From Bog-756 sp963704615 (GTDB taxonomy: Bacteria > Actinomycetota > Acidimicrobiia > Acidimicrobiales > RAAP-2): a DNA stretch of 64,000 nucleotides. The stretch lies in NCBI GenBank assembly GCA_963704615.1, contig OY969923.1, positions 1,426,001 to 1,490,000 of the forward strand, read 5' to 3'. Under the pieces are notes generated by a model, which worked only from the letters and a program-made list of their open reading frames with translations, was not told where the DNA came from and searched no databases. Shown here one piece after another: positions 26,126 through 34,653 of this stretch; position 1 is the stretch's first letter, and each line of letters begins with the position of its first letter. A program made the translations under genes and the position numbers.

Positions 26126-27712
26126 ATGACCGGTGCAGGAAAGGGCAGGCCGGCTGGGATGGCAATACTTGAAACCGAGGAGACCCAGGTCCAAGGGGTC
26201 ATAGAGGACCCGGCACCGTCTGCGGAGACGAGCCGGGCCGAGCCGGTCGGCGCCCGCGACCGGATCGCCGATGAGTTGTTGGTCGACCACCGGGGGACCG
26301 GTGACCATGCCGTCGATCGGGTCCGTCGACACGGGCTCCGACGCCTGCTGATCGCCGACGTCTGCGGGTTGGCCTTCGCGGCCTTGATCGGTCCGTTGCT
26401 CATTTCGGCGATCTCCAGCAATCCCGCCAGTGCCGCGGGCCAGACGAGCACAGTTGATCTGGTCGACCTGGCCGTCATCCCGATGTTCATCGGTGTGTTC
26501 GCCCTCTACGGCTTGTACCGGGGAGTGACTCGTCGGATCACCAACAGCGTGTTCTCCGACTTGCGCAACATCGCGCACGCCCTGATGATCAGCGGCTTCT
26601 TGTACGCCATCGTGGACTACATCGCCCGGAAGAGCTTCCACGGCACTTCCCTCACCGTGGGCAAGGTGGTGGCCATGTGCCTGGTGGCCATGGTCGCCGT
26701 CCCCGTCGCCCGGGTGGTGGCCTTCGCTCTTCTCGGCCGGGCCGCCGACGGTTCGGTGCCGGTCATCGTGGTGGGCACTGGCAAGTTGGCTCAGACCGTT
26801 GCCAGCCACCTTCGTGCCCACTCCAGTGTGAACTTCGTCGGCTTCGTCGACGACAATCCGCTGGGTCGCAGCGACGTTCTCGGTGAGCTGGAGGACCTGC
26901 CCGCGCTGTGCCGCGACTACGGCGTCGCCCGGGTGGTGGTCTGCTTTTCCCGCACCCACCCCGAGCGCACCACCGAGATGCTCAAGGGTTTGGCCGGCCA
27001 GGTGGGAGTGTCCATCGTCCCTCGCTACTACGAGCTGATGACGAGCCGGTCCCACGTCGAGGATCTCTCCGGCCTGCCGATGCTGGACATCGCCCCGGCG
27101 TCACTCAGCTCCGGATCGCGATTCTTGAAGCGGACCTTCGATATCGTGGCATCGTCGATCATCCTGCTGGTGGCCTCCCCGTTCCTGGTGGTGGTCGCGG
27201 TGATGATCAAAGCGACCAGCGCCGGTCCGGTCTTCTTCCGCCAGGTGCGCACCGGTCGCAAGGAACAGCCGTTCTCGATGATGAAGTTCCGCACCATGTT
27301 CCGCGACGCTGAGGCCCGCCGACATGAGGTCGAGCATCTCAATGAGGTCGACGGACCCTTGTTCAAGGTCCAGAACGATCCCCGGGTCACCCGGGTCGGA
27401 CGTTTCCTGCGTCGGACCAGTCTCGACGAGTTCCCCCAGCTCATCAACGTGTGGAAGGGCGACATGTCGCTGGTCGGCCCGCGTCCCTTCGTGGTCTCCG
27501 AGGCCATGGAGATTGAGGGCTGGGCCCGCAAACGCTTCGAGGCCCGACCGGGCATGACCGGCCTCTGGCAGGTGTCGGGGCGCAACGAGTTGTCCCACCT
27601 CGAGCTGTGCCGCCTCGACTACCTCTATGTGGCGTCGTGGTCGTTCTGGTGGGACATGCAGATCCTGTGGCAGACGCCGAACACCGTCTTCCACGGTCGC
27701 GGCGCTTCCTGA
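26126..27712 (+). CDS. polyprenyl-phosphate sugar phosphotransferase (WbaP/PHPT family)
   Basis: Predicted 528-residue membrane enzyme that starts a lipid-linked repeat unit by moving a sugar-1-phosphate to undecaprenyl phosphate. Layout: cytosolic N-terminal tail, four hydrophobic segments (about residues 80-215), a Rossmann-like domain (V-I-V-V-G-T-G-K-L), a fifth membrane segment and the catalytic bacterial sugar transferase domain. The latter shows K-R-T-F-D-I-V, M-K-F-R-T-M, D-E-F-P-Q-L-I-N-V-W-K-G-D-M-S-L-V-G-P-R-P and P-G-M-T-G-L-W-Q-V-S-G-R. ATG 26126 has AAGGGGG eight bases upstream. The sugar (Gal, Glc or GlcNAc-like) is undetermined. Confidence 0.92.
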   Translation: MTGAGKGRPAGMAILETEETQVQGVIEDPAPSAETSRAEPVGARDRIADELLVDHRGTGDHAVDRVRRHGLRRLLIADVCGLAFAALIGPLLISAISSNPASAAGQTSTVDLVDLAVIPMFIGVFALYGLYRGVTRRITNSVFSDLRNIAHALMISGFLYAIVDYIARKSFHGTSLTVGKVVAMCLVAMVAVPVARVVAFALLGRAADGSVPVIVVGTGKLAQTVASHLRAHSSVNFVGFVDDNPLGRSDVLGELEDLPALCRDYGVARVVVCFSRTHPERTTEMLKGLAGQVGVSIVPRYYELMTSRSHVEDLSGLPMLDIAPASLSSGSRFLKRTFDIVASSIILLVASPFLVVVAVMIKATSAGPVFFRQVRTGRKEQPFSMMKFRTMFRDAEARRHEVEHLNEVDGPLFKVQNDPRVTRVGRFLRRTSLDEFPQLINVWKGDMSLVGPRPFVVSEAMEIEGWARKRFEARPGMTGLWQVSGRNELSHLELCRLDYLYVASWSFWWDMQILWQTPNTVFHGRGAS

Positions 27713-27776
27713 ACGAGCCGCCCGCCGGTACGGGTTGCCGGTCGGTACGAGCCGCTGCCTTGCTCCCGTGACCTGG

Positions 27777-28877
27777 TCAGGAAGCCGCCAACTCTTCGGC
27801 CACCACCGCCTGCATCCGCTCGACGAACCGCGGCATCGAGTAGCGCTCGCCGTGGGCAGTGAGGGATTCCGGGGCCCATGTGGCAGCGGACATCCTCGTC
27901 ATCGCCTCGGCGATGAGGTGGGGGAGGGGTTCGTCGAAGAAGACGCCGGTCGTCCCCTCGACGATGGTGTCGAGATAGCCCCCCCAGCGCAGCGCGGCGG
28001 TGGGCTTGCCGAACGTCGCCGCCTCGACCGGCGTCAAACCGAAGTCCTCATACGAGGCGGCCACCAGACCCCCTGAACTGGCGTACAGCCAGCGGAGTGT
28101 GGCATCACTGACCCGACCGAGCACCGTGACGTTGGGCGGGGAGGAGGCCACGATCTGATCAGCCAGGGGACCGCTGCCCACGATCACCAGGCGCTGATCG
28201 GGGAGGTCCCGGAAGGCGGCGGCGACCGCTTCCACGTTCTTGTAGGGGAGCAGTCTCGACACGCACAGGACGAAGCCCGGTTCGATGCCGGCGACCGGCT
28301 CACCGGCACCCGCAGGGTCGACGTCGACCGGAGGCGGCACCACCTCGGCGTCGATGCCATAGAGGTCGGACACCCGCTTGCGAACGGTGGTGGAATTGAC
28401 CAGGTAGCGGTGGGCCGATGCCGCGGCGCGTACGTCCCAACGACGCAGTGCCGGGGCCAGAAGACCCAGCGCGGCAGCCGACGCCCGCGGCTGGCCGTCC
28501 ATATAGCGCTCAGACTGATAGAGCCACCGGGCCGGCGTGTGGCAGTAGACCACCTTGCGCCCGCTCACCTGGGCCCCGTGCGCCCATCCACTGGACGAGC
28601 ACACAGTCACCTCGGCGTCGACATGGAGACGGGAGAAGGCCGGGGCAAGCACGGGGAGGGCCAGCCGGTGGTGGGCGCGCAGGGCACCCACCCGATTGAG
28701 CGGCAGGGTGCGGATGTCCAACCCGGAGAACTCGGGGAAGGTTCCGTCGGGGTCATAGAGCGAGGTGTAGAGGGGTGCCGTCGGGAAGGCCGCGCCCAGG
28801 GCCAGCACCACCCGTTCGGCCCCCCCTCGCTGGGTGAGGTAGTCGTGGACAACCGCCACCGGGTCGGACCCGGTCAC
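27777..28877 (-). CDS. GT4-family glycosyltransferase (WbaZ-like)
   Basis: Predicted 366-residue GT-B glycosyltransferase of the mannosyltransferase WbaZ-like group. It contains V-V-H-D-Y-L-T-Q-R-G-G-A-E-R-V at the N-terminus, V-V-Y-C-H-T-P-A-R-W, V-S-R-L-L-P-Y-K-N-V and E-D-F-G-L-T-P-V-E-A-A-T-F-G-K-P-T. GTG 28877 is chosen because it begins just before the first strand; upstream sequence to 29033 is low-complexity. It is convergent with the priming transferase. Confidence 0.88.
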   Translation of the reverse strand: MTGSDPVAVVHDYLTQRGGAERVVLALGAAFPTAPLYTSLYDPDGTFPEFSGLDIRTLPLNRVGALRAHHRLALPVLAPAFSRLHVDAEVTVCSSSGWAHGAQVSGRKVVYCHTPARWLYQSERYMDGQPRASAAALGLLAPALRRWDVRAAASAHRYLVNSTTVRKRVSDLYGIDAEVVPPPVDVDPAGAGEPVAGIEPGFVLCVSRLLPYKNVEAVAAAFRDLPDQRLVIVGSGPLADQIVASSPPNVTVLGRVSDATLRWLYASSGGLVAASYEDFGLTPVEAATFGKPTAALRWGGYLDTIVEGTTGVFFDEPLPHLIAEAMTRMSAATWAPESLTAHGERYSMPRFVERMQAVVAEELAAS

Positions 28878-29180
28878 GCCGGGACGCCTCGGGTCCGGCC
28901 CGCGCCGGGCCGGGTGCCGGCCTGAGGCCACCGCCGTCGACCGGTCGTGGTGGTCGAGGCCGGCACCGGTCCCCGACCTCGGCGAGGCGCCAGGGGCCCG
29001 GCCTCGACCGTCACGACATACGCGTCGGAACACACACCAGACTCCTCTCCGGACGGTCAGATGGAGAGCCCGGGTGACGCTCCACGCTGTGGGCCCCGAG
29101 CGTATGCGCCGGGGTGACCGGGGGCGACGATGTCCGGATCGGGAGGCTGGAGCGGCCGGATCGCCGGCTCACCTGCCCGG

Positions 29181-29810
29181 ATGCCTCCATCCGCCTGTCA
29201 GCAGACCTCGTTTGACCGGTACAATCGCCGCGTCAACTTCCTCTTCGTCTGCACAGCCAACATCTGCCGGTCTCCGATGGCGGCGGCCCTCTTCGCCGAA
29301 CAGATCGATGACCTCACCGACTCGGTCGAGGTCTCCTCGGCGGGCGTCGATACCTCGGCGATCGAGGGGCCCGGCGAAGTCCCCCCCGAAGTGCTCGAGG
29401 TGATGGCTCCCTATGGAATCGACCTCGTCGGCCACCGGGCCCGCGGCCTGACGGCGTCGATGCTGGTGGATGCCGACCTGGTCATCGGGATGAGCCGCCG
29501 CCACGTCCAAGAGGCCATCCTCCTCGATCCCCCGTGCTGGCCCAAGGCCTTCATGTTGAAGGAATTGGTGCGCCGGGGGGCCATCATCGGACCCCGCCGT
29601 CCCGATCAAGGGATTCGCTCCTGGATCGATGCCGCCCATGGGGACAGGACGCGTGCCTCGCTCGCCCATCGATCGGCCGCCGACGAGGTGGCCGACCCCT
29701 TTGGGTTGAGCCTCGATACCTACGCTGCGACCGCTGTGGAGTTGGCTCGACTGACATCCCAGCTGGGTCGCCTCCTCTGGCCCGAGGAGAGGGACGCCTC
29801 GGTGGGCTGA
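29181..29810 (+). CDS. low-molecular-weight protein tyrosine phosphatase
   Basis: Predicted 209-residue phosphatase. The P-loop F-V-C-T-A-N-I-C-R-S-P-M near the N-terminus is the C-x5-R-S signature with nucleophilic Cys. It is longer than the usual 150 residues, with an insert after the catalytic half. A D-P-F near the C-terminus may supply the acid Asp normally seen as D-P. It probably dephosphorylates the Tyr-rich tail of the BY-kinase of this locus, a common pairing. ATG 29181 is used; ATG 29130 is also in frame. Confidence 0.85.
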   Translation: MPPSACQQTSFDRYNRRVNFLFVCTANICRSPMAAALFAEQIDDLTDSVEVSSAGVDTSAIEGPGEVPPEVLEVMAPYGIDLVGHRARGLTASMLVDADLVIGMSRRHVQEAILLDPPCWPKAFMLKELVRRGAIIGPRRPDQGIRSWIDAAHGDRTRASLAHRSAADEVADPFGLSLDTYAATAVELARLTSQLGRLLWPEERDASVG

Positions 29811-29893
29811 CGGTCCCGGACCTGTTTGGGGCGGCGACCGCACAGGGTGAGCGGGGATATGCAGGGGTCGGGGCGAGATGGGATCATGGTCAC

Positions 29894-30265
29894 GTGGTCG
29901 ACGGTTGCGAGATCCGGGAGTTGCCCGACGGCGGGAGAGAGTTCGTGCTCGACGAGCCCGTCCTGTCGTTCATCCGCATCGACCATCAGTCGCGGTTGCA
30001 GTTCGGACGGACCGAAGTGGCGATCGGGAGCCCCTTCGTGGTGGAGACGCGTGGCGTGGTCCATCATCTCGACCCCCACCGCTGGGATGCGCTGGGGCCG
30101 TTGGTGGCGCTGTTCCCCGGGGTGATTCGTTGGCTGTGGACCTCGGCCGACGGGGTGTTGACCGCGGTCTTCCGCAGCGGCGCGCGGATGACGGTGACGC
30201 CCGATCCGGTGACCAAGGCATGGTCGGTGGGCAACGTCTACTGCATGCCCGGTAGTTCCGCCTGA
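29894..30265 (+). CDS. DUF6188-like hypothetical protein
   Basis: Predicted 123-residue soluble protein resembling the DUF6188 family as I recall it: a mixed beta structure with G-R-T-E-V-A-I-G, an H-L-D-P-H-R-W-D-A-L-G-P-L segment, a D-G-V-L-T-A-V-F strand and P-D-P-x-x-K-A-W near the end. No function is known. GTG 29894 (VVDGCEIREL) is taken as start. Its stop codon lies at the start of a 20-bp tandem repeat. Confidence 0.6.
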   Translation: MVDGCEIRELPDGGREFVLDEPVLSFIRIDHQSRLQFGRTEVAIGSPFVVETRGVVHHLDPHRWDALGPLVALFPGVIRWLWTSADGVLTAVFRSGARMTVTPDPVTKAWSVGNVYCMPGSSA

Positions 30266-30301
30266 ACCGCACGCCCTCGGTCTGAACCGCACGCCTTCGG
30301 C
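30262..30301. repeat. 20-bp tandem repeat spanning a stop codon
   Basis: Units 30262-30281 and 30282-30301 agree at 18 of 20 bases and both contain ctgaaccgcacgcc. The first unit includes the TGA of the DUF6188-like gene. The second unit closes a UUCG-type hairpin. Confidence 0.85.
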
Positions 30302-30305
30302 GTGC
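30289..30305. terminator. UUCG hairpin between convergent genes
   Basis: gcacgcc pairs with ggcgtgc across ttc, giving a seven-pair stem of the c(UUCG)g type. It lies between two convergent genes, so it can serve both directions; no T-run is present. Confidence 0.5.
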
Positions 30306-30339
30306 CCGTCTCCGTGATGGCCGGGCGCAACAACCCGCG

Positions 30340-31293
30340 TCACCCCGGAGCGGGAGACCTCGGAGCAGAAGAGTCGTTCAGCAGCTCGGGGTGGCGGGCA
30401 GCGACCATCGCCCGCATGCCGTCCCGCCAGTCGACGGTGGTGGTTCCGATCAGCTCGTGCATCCGGCTCAGGTCGACCTGGACGCTGTCGATGGTGTCCG
30501 CGGTGGGGGCGAAGCGGGCGGGAACCCCGGTCAGCTCGGCCAGGAAGCCACACCACTCCTCGATGCTGACCGCCTGGTCGCCGCCCCAGTTGACCGTGGT
30601 GGCCGGCACGTCGGCGGCCCCCAGCAACCCCGGGATCATGGCGATGATGTCGTCCTGGTGGAGCGGGTGGTAGACGCTCGGGGCGTCGAGGTGCACCGGG
30701 ATCTCGGTGCCGTTGAGCATCATCTCGAGATGGATGGCCGGCCATCCCCCCCGTTCCCCGTAGGGCACGGACAACCGGGCCACGGTGGTGGGAAGGTCGA
30801 ACCGGTCCGCGGCCCATCGGGCGGTGGCCTCGGCCGCGATCTTGCTGATGCTGTAGGTGCGCAGGAAGGGCCAGACGCCGTGGTTGTCCCCGAGCTCATC
30901 CTCCTCTTTGAAGATGTGGTGGCCGAGGGGTTTGTAGACACCGGTGGTCGAACAGTGGAGGAAGGCGGAAGCGTCCCGGTGGTGTTCCATCAACCACGCC
31001 AGTCCGCCGCTGTTGGCCCGCAGGTCGCGCTCCCAGTCGTTGGACTTGGACACGGCGAAGTGGATGACGTAGTCGGCGTCGGGGGGCAGGGAGCCCACGT
31101 CGCCGGCGACCAGGTCGATGGGCACACATCGCACCCCCGCCTCCTCGAGGCGGCGGCGGGCGGCCTCGTCTTTGAACCGGGCCGCCCCGACCACCTGGTT
31201 GTCCCTGGCCAGAGCCAGAGCCACGGGTTCGGCCACCTGTCCGGTGACGCCGGTGACCACGATGGACTGACCGGTCAAAGGCTCGATGTGCAT
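30340..31293 (-). CDS. NAD(P)-dependent epimerase/dehydratase-like protein (extended SDR)
   Basis: Predicted 317-residue extended short-chain dehydrogenase. The nucleotide-binding loop is V-V-T-G-V-T-G-Q-V-A, and the catalytic Y-x3-K is T-Y-S-I-S-K-I-A-A. The Ser/Thr of the triad lies in H-C-S-T-T-G-V-Y. It resembles NAD-dependent sugar epimerases, and its place beside the glycan locus fits nucleotide-sugar or small-molecule modification. ATG 31293 begins directly before the first strand. The substrate cannot be read from the sequence. Confidence 0.82.
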   Translation of the reverse strand: MHIEPLTGQSIVVTGVTGQVAEPVALALARDNQVVGAARFKDEAARRRLEEAGVRCVPIDLVAGDVGSLPPDADYVIHFAVSKSNDWERDLRANSGGLAWLMEHHRDASAFLHCSTTGVYKPLGHHIFKEEDELGDNHGVWPFLRTYSISKIAAEATARWAADRFDLPTTVARLSVPYGERGGWPAIHLEMMLNGTEIPVHLDAPSVYHPLHQDDIIAMIPGLLGAADVPATTVNWGGDQAVSIEEWCGFLAELTGVPARFAPTADTIDSVQVDLSRMHELIGTTTVDWRDGMRAMVAARHPELLNDSSAPRSPAPG

Positions 31294-31576
31294 GGGTTCC
31301 TTCCGGGCGGCTGCCGGTCGACGGGTGGATGGGATTCGGGCGCGGCGATCCTATCGGGAGGTCTCGACAGCGGAGAGTGCCGGTCCCCCCGGACAGGCTC
31401 CGAGGCCTGCCAATTCCGGCGAAGTCCGATGCCGATGTGGACACCGCCGTCTGTGGTGCGCCATACTGTCTGTTCCGCCAGTTTTCGCCGGTAGGCCGCA
31501 TATTCCCTGGTCACCGTTGTGGACGTCGTGCGGTCGACCCAGAAAATCCGAACAGTAGCTAGGAAGTGACGTTCCC

Positions 31577-31807
31577 ATGAGTGCCACCTGGCGCAAGCAC
31601 GCAGCCTGCCGGGGCATCGATCCTGATGTGTTCTACCCGATCTCTGACGAGGAGGTTGGCGAGGCCAAGGCCGTCTGCGATCTGTGCCCGGTGCGAGAGG
31701 CCTGCCTCGAGCACGCCCTGGCCAACCGGGAGCGCGAAGGGATCTGGGGCGGGACGACTGAGCGCGAACGCCGACGTATCCACCGCCAGCGCCGCAAGTC
31801 CGCCTGA
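31577..31807 (+). CDS. WhiB-family iron-sulfur transcriptional regulator
   Basis: Predicted 76-residue WhiB-like protein. Four conserved Cys ligate a [4Fe-4S] cluster (residues 11, 34, 37 and 43; C-x2-C-x5-C core), followed by the G-I-W-G-G turn and a basic C-terminal helix (R-E-R-R-R-I-H-R-Q-R-R-K). These proteins act with the primary sigma factor and are confined to actinobacteria and their phages. ATG 31577; a GGAAGTGA lies about ten bases upstream. Confidence 0.95.
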   Translation: MSATWRKHAACRGIDPDVFYPISDEEVGEAKAVCDLCPVREACLEHALANREREGIWGGTTERERRRIHRQRRKSA

Positions 31808-31840
31808 GCCGGCTACGGGTCACTCCCCAATCGGTTGCCG

Positions 31841-32464
31841 GTGAGCGGCCGCCCGCCGCCGCCAGAATTCTCGCCCCTCGGCAACCCCGGAGGGCCTCCA
31901 CCCTCACCGAGGTCGGTCCCGCCGTCTGACCCGGGTACTGCGGTGGAGCGACTCAACACCGTGCTGCGCGGCCACCGGCCTGCCGATCCACGCGAGTCGT
32001 TGTCGATGGCCATCATGGTCGCCGAGTTGGCGAGACTCGAGCGTCCCTTCGACGGGGAGGCCGACCCGACCCATGTCACCGCGTCGGCCATCGTGGTCGG
32101 TCCCCGGGGCGTCGTCCTGCACCGTCACCGCCGGTTGCACCGATGGATGCAGCCGGGCGGTCACATCGACGCCGGCGAGGAGCCCGCGGAGGCGGCCATC
32201 CGAGAAACCGTCGAGGAGACCGGATTGCCGGTGACCCACCCCCACGGGGGACCGGCCATGATCCATCTCGACGTCCACCGGGCCGCCCGGGGGCATGTGC
32301 ACCTCGACCTCCGGTACCTGTTGTCGTCCCCCGACGACGACCCGACGCCCGCCCCGGGCGAAAGCCAAGAGGTCGCCTGGTTCACCTGGGAGGAGGGCGC
32401 CGAGCTGGCCGACGACGCCCTGACAGGGGCACTCAGGTCGGCCCGTAGGCTGACCGGGGCCTGA
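31841..32464 (+). CDS. Nudix hydrolase
   Basis: Predicted 207-residue protein with a complete Nudix box: G-G-H-I-D-A-G-E, then R-E-T-V-E-E-T-G-L (G-x5-E-x7-R-E-U-x-E-E-x-G-U). It would hydrolyse a nucleoside diphosphate linked to another moiety; the substrate is unknown. An N-terminal Pro-rich stretch (about 30 residues) precedes the domain, so the true start may be GTG 31841 or the in-frame GTG 31943. Confidence 0.88.
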   Translation: MSGRPPPPEFSPLGNPGGPPPSPRSVPPSDPGTAVERLNTVLRGHRPADPRESLSMAIMVAELARLERPFDGEADPTHVTASAIVVGPRGVVLHRHRRLHRWMQPGGHIDAGEEPAEAAIRETVEETGLPVTHPHGGPAMIHLDVHRAARGHVHLDLRYLLSSPDDDPTPAPGESQEVAWFTWEEGAELADDALTGALRSARRLTGA

Positions 32465-32504
32465 TGACCGAGGTGGAGCATGGTGCGAGAGTGGAGCCGA
32501 CGAG

Positions 32505-33221
32505 ATGACTGAGCCGTTCGACACCTTGATGCAGGTCCAACAGCACGACACCACCCTCGATCAGCTCCGCCACCGGATCGACACCCTGCCGGAGCGCGCC
32601 GAGCTGGCCGACGTCTCGCGGCGCCGGGCCGCCCTCGATGCCGCGCTGGCTGAGGTCCAGACCCAGGTGGATGACCTGTCCGGCCGACAGCGGCAGCTCG
32701 AAGAGAGGATCGCCGCCGCTGCCGGCCGACGCCGCGAGATCGAGCAGAGGATGCTGACCGGCGGCGTCACCGCCTCGCGGGACCTCCAGGCCATGGACAC
32801 GGAGGTGCATCAGTTGAGCTCACGCCAGGCGGAGTTCGAGGAGGAGGAGATGGCCCTGCTTGAGGAGGAGGAGCCACTTGATGGGCTGCTGGCCGAGCGG
32901 CAGACCGCGTCGGCCGCCCTGGCCGGCGAGACCGCCCGCCTCGAAGCCGCCATCGCCGACGCCGAGGTCGAGATCAGAGCGGCCATCGTCGCCGAGGAGG
33001 CGGTCCGGGCCGAGTGCGCGGCGCGACTCCCCGAGGAGCTGGCCCAGCGCTACGAGGCCCTGCGGTCACGCATGGGCGGGGTGGGCGCAGCCCGGCTGGT
33101 GGGAGATCGCTGCGACGGCTGCCATCTGACCCTGCCGTCGGTCGAGGTCGAGCGCATCCGACTCCTCCCACCGGGGGAATTCGCTACCTGTGACCAGTGC
33201 GATCGCATCCTGGTGCACTGA
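32505..33221 (+). CDS. coiled-coil zinc-ribbon protein (COG1579 type)
   Basis: Predicted 238-residue protein: a long Glu/Arg/Ala-rich coiled coil (about residues 10-180) followed by a C4 zinc ribbon, C-D-G-C about residue 203 and C-D-Q-C near the end. This is the actinobacterial 'putative nucleic-acid-binding Zn-ribbon' family often found near RNase H and histidine-phosphatase genes, as here. Its molecular role is unsettled. ATG 32505. Confidence 0.87.
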   Translation: MTEPFDTLMQVQQHDTTLDQLRHRIDTLPERAELADVSRRRAALDAALAEVQTQVDDLSGRQRQLEERIAAAAGRRREIEQRMLTGGVTASRDLQAMDTEVHQLSSRQAEFEEEEMALLEEEEPLDGLLAERQTASAALAGETARLEAAIADAEVEIRAAIVAEEAVRAECAARLPEELAQRYEALRSRMGGVGAARLVGDRCDGCHLTLPSVEVERIRLLPPGEFATCDQCDRILVH

Positions 33222-33248
33222 CACTGTGCTGTCCGGTCTGCCCCGTCC

Positions 33249-33845
33249 ATGTTGATCCTGGTTCGCCACGGTGAGTCGACGGGCAATGCCGACGGTCTGC
33301 TTCTCGGGCGCATGGATGCGCCCCTGACCGAGCGGGGATTGGCTCAGGCCCGGGCGCTTGCCCCCGCGGTCGCCGGCGCCACCCGGGTCATCTCGAGCCC
33401 CTTGGCTCGGGCGCGTGATACCGCCGGGGCTCTGGCCACCGGTCTCGATGTGGAGATCGACGACCGTTGGGTCGAGATCGACTACGGCGAGTTCGACGGC
33501 CAACCGCTGGGGTCGGTGCCGGCCGAGGTGTGGCGACGGTGGCGCTCGGATCCGAACTACCGCCCTCCGGGGGGCGAGTCCCTCACCGAAGCCGGCACCC
33601 GGGTCCGGGAGGCCTGCGAGGAGCTGTTCGCCCGCGACGGGGAAGGAGCCCGCGGACCGGGTCCGGTGGTGGTGGTGAGCCACGTGTCGCCGATCAAGGC
33701 GGCCACGTGCTGGACCCTCGGCCTCGGGGATCACGGGGCCTGGAGGCTCTATCTGGCCACGGCCTCGGTGACCCGGGTCGGGTGGGGTGCCGACGGGCCC
33801 GTGCTCAACCGCTTCAACGAGACTCCGTGGTCGGAGGGGCTCTGA
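33249..33845 (+). CDS. histidine phosphatase family protein
   Basis: Predicted 198-residue phosphoglycerate-mutase-like phosphatase. L-V-R-H-G-E-S-T-G-N carries the phospho-accepting His, S-S-P-L-A-R-A an Arg of the pocket, and V-V-S-H-V-S-P the second His. It lies 27 bases after the Zn-ribbon gene, in the conserved pairing of these families in actinobacteria. The substrate is unknown. Confidence 0.9.
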   Translation: MLILVRHGESTGNADGLLLGRMDAPLTERGLAQARALAPAVAGATRVISSPLARARDTAGALATGLDVEIDDRWVEIDYGEFDGQPLGSVPAEVWRRWRSDPNYRPPGGESLTEAGTRVREACEELFARDGEGARGPGPVVVVSHVSPIKAATCWTLGLGDHGAWRLYLATASVTRVGWGADGPVLNRFNETPWSEGL

Positions 33846-33876
33846 GGGGAGCGACCGGTTCTCTCCCGCCGGGCCG

Positions 33877-34527
33877 TCAGCCGAGCAGCCGAGTCACGCA
33901 TCCGGCCATGGCCCGCTCGGCCGCAGTGGCCGAGCGCTCCGGGTGGTAGCGCAGACGGCTCCACGATTGCCACCCGGTGACCAGGTCGAGGTCCTCGAGG
34001 AGCCCGATGTCGCCGTGTCCACCCAAAGCGATCTCGCGTGAGAACGTGGCCGCCACCTGTTGCTGCAAGAATGACCTCAGTTCGACGACGACGCCGACGA
34101 GCCCGGGCGAGATCTCGACCCGGGTGTGCACGACCCGGAGCATCGGGGCGGTGGTCTCGAAGAGCTGGCGGCGTTGGTGGCAGGTGGCGCGGATCCGGAC
34201 CTCAACCGGTCCGTGCGGGGGGACGTGGGCCACCAGCATGCGATGACGGGCCACCAGCTCGGCGGCGGCCACGCCGAGGAGCGCGTCGATGTGAAAATGG
34301 TTGAACAGGGTTCGGACCGAAACGCCGGCGCGGTCGGCGATCTCACCCGCTGTCGGATGGAAGTTGCCCTCTTGGATCAGGTCGATCATCGCTTCGACCA
34401 GCATCGTGCGGCTGAGTTGGCCTCGGGCCACTCGCCGGTCGGAGAGCACCGATGACGGGCGGACGATGGTGTCGTCCACCGCCCCGAGCGCGGCACCCTG
34501 CCCCGACTTCCGCCCCGTTCCCGCCAC
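33877..34527 (-). CDS. TetR-family transcriptional regulator
   Basis: Predicted 216-residue TetR/AcrR-type repressor. The N-terminal helix-turn-helix (about residues 40-85) ends T-A-G-E-I-A-D-R-A-G-V-S-V-R-T-L-F-N-H-F; the ligand-binding helical domain fills the rest. It is transcribed in the same direction as the amidohydrolase, dehydrogenase and monooxygenase-like genes upstream and may regulate them. GTG 34527 is the start. Confidence 0.87.
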   Translation of the reverse strand: MAGTGRKSGQGAALGAVDDTIVRPSSVLSDRRVARGQLSRTMLVEAMIDLIQEGNFHPTAGEIADRAGVSVRTLFNHFHIDALLGVAAAELVARHRMLVAHVPPHGPVEVRIRATCHQRRQLFETTAPMLRVVHTRVEISPGLVGVVVELRSFLQQQVAATFSREIALGGHGDIGLLEDLDLVTGWQSWSRLRYHPERSATAAERAMAGCVTRLLG

Positions 34528-34653
34528 ACGATCAGCCTAAGGGGGCGCACCCGAGGGAGCCGGCGCCAAGGGCCGAGGGGACCGTTTCCGGCTCGGAGCG
34601 TGGCGCTCTCGAGTCGGAGGGTGTTGATCTCTGGCCGAAGGCGCCGGTGCAGG

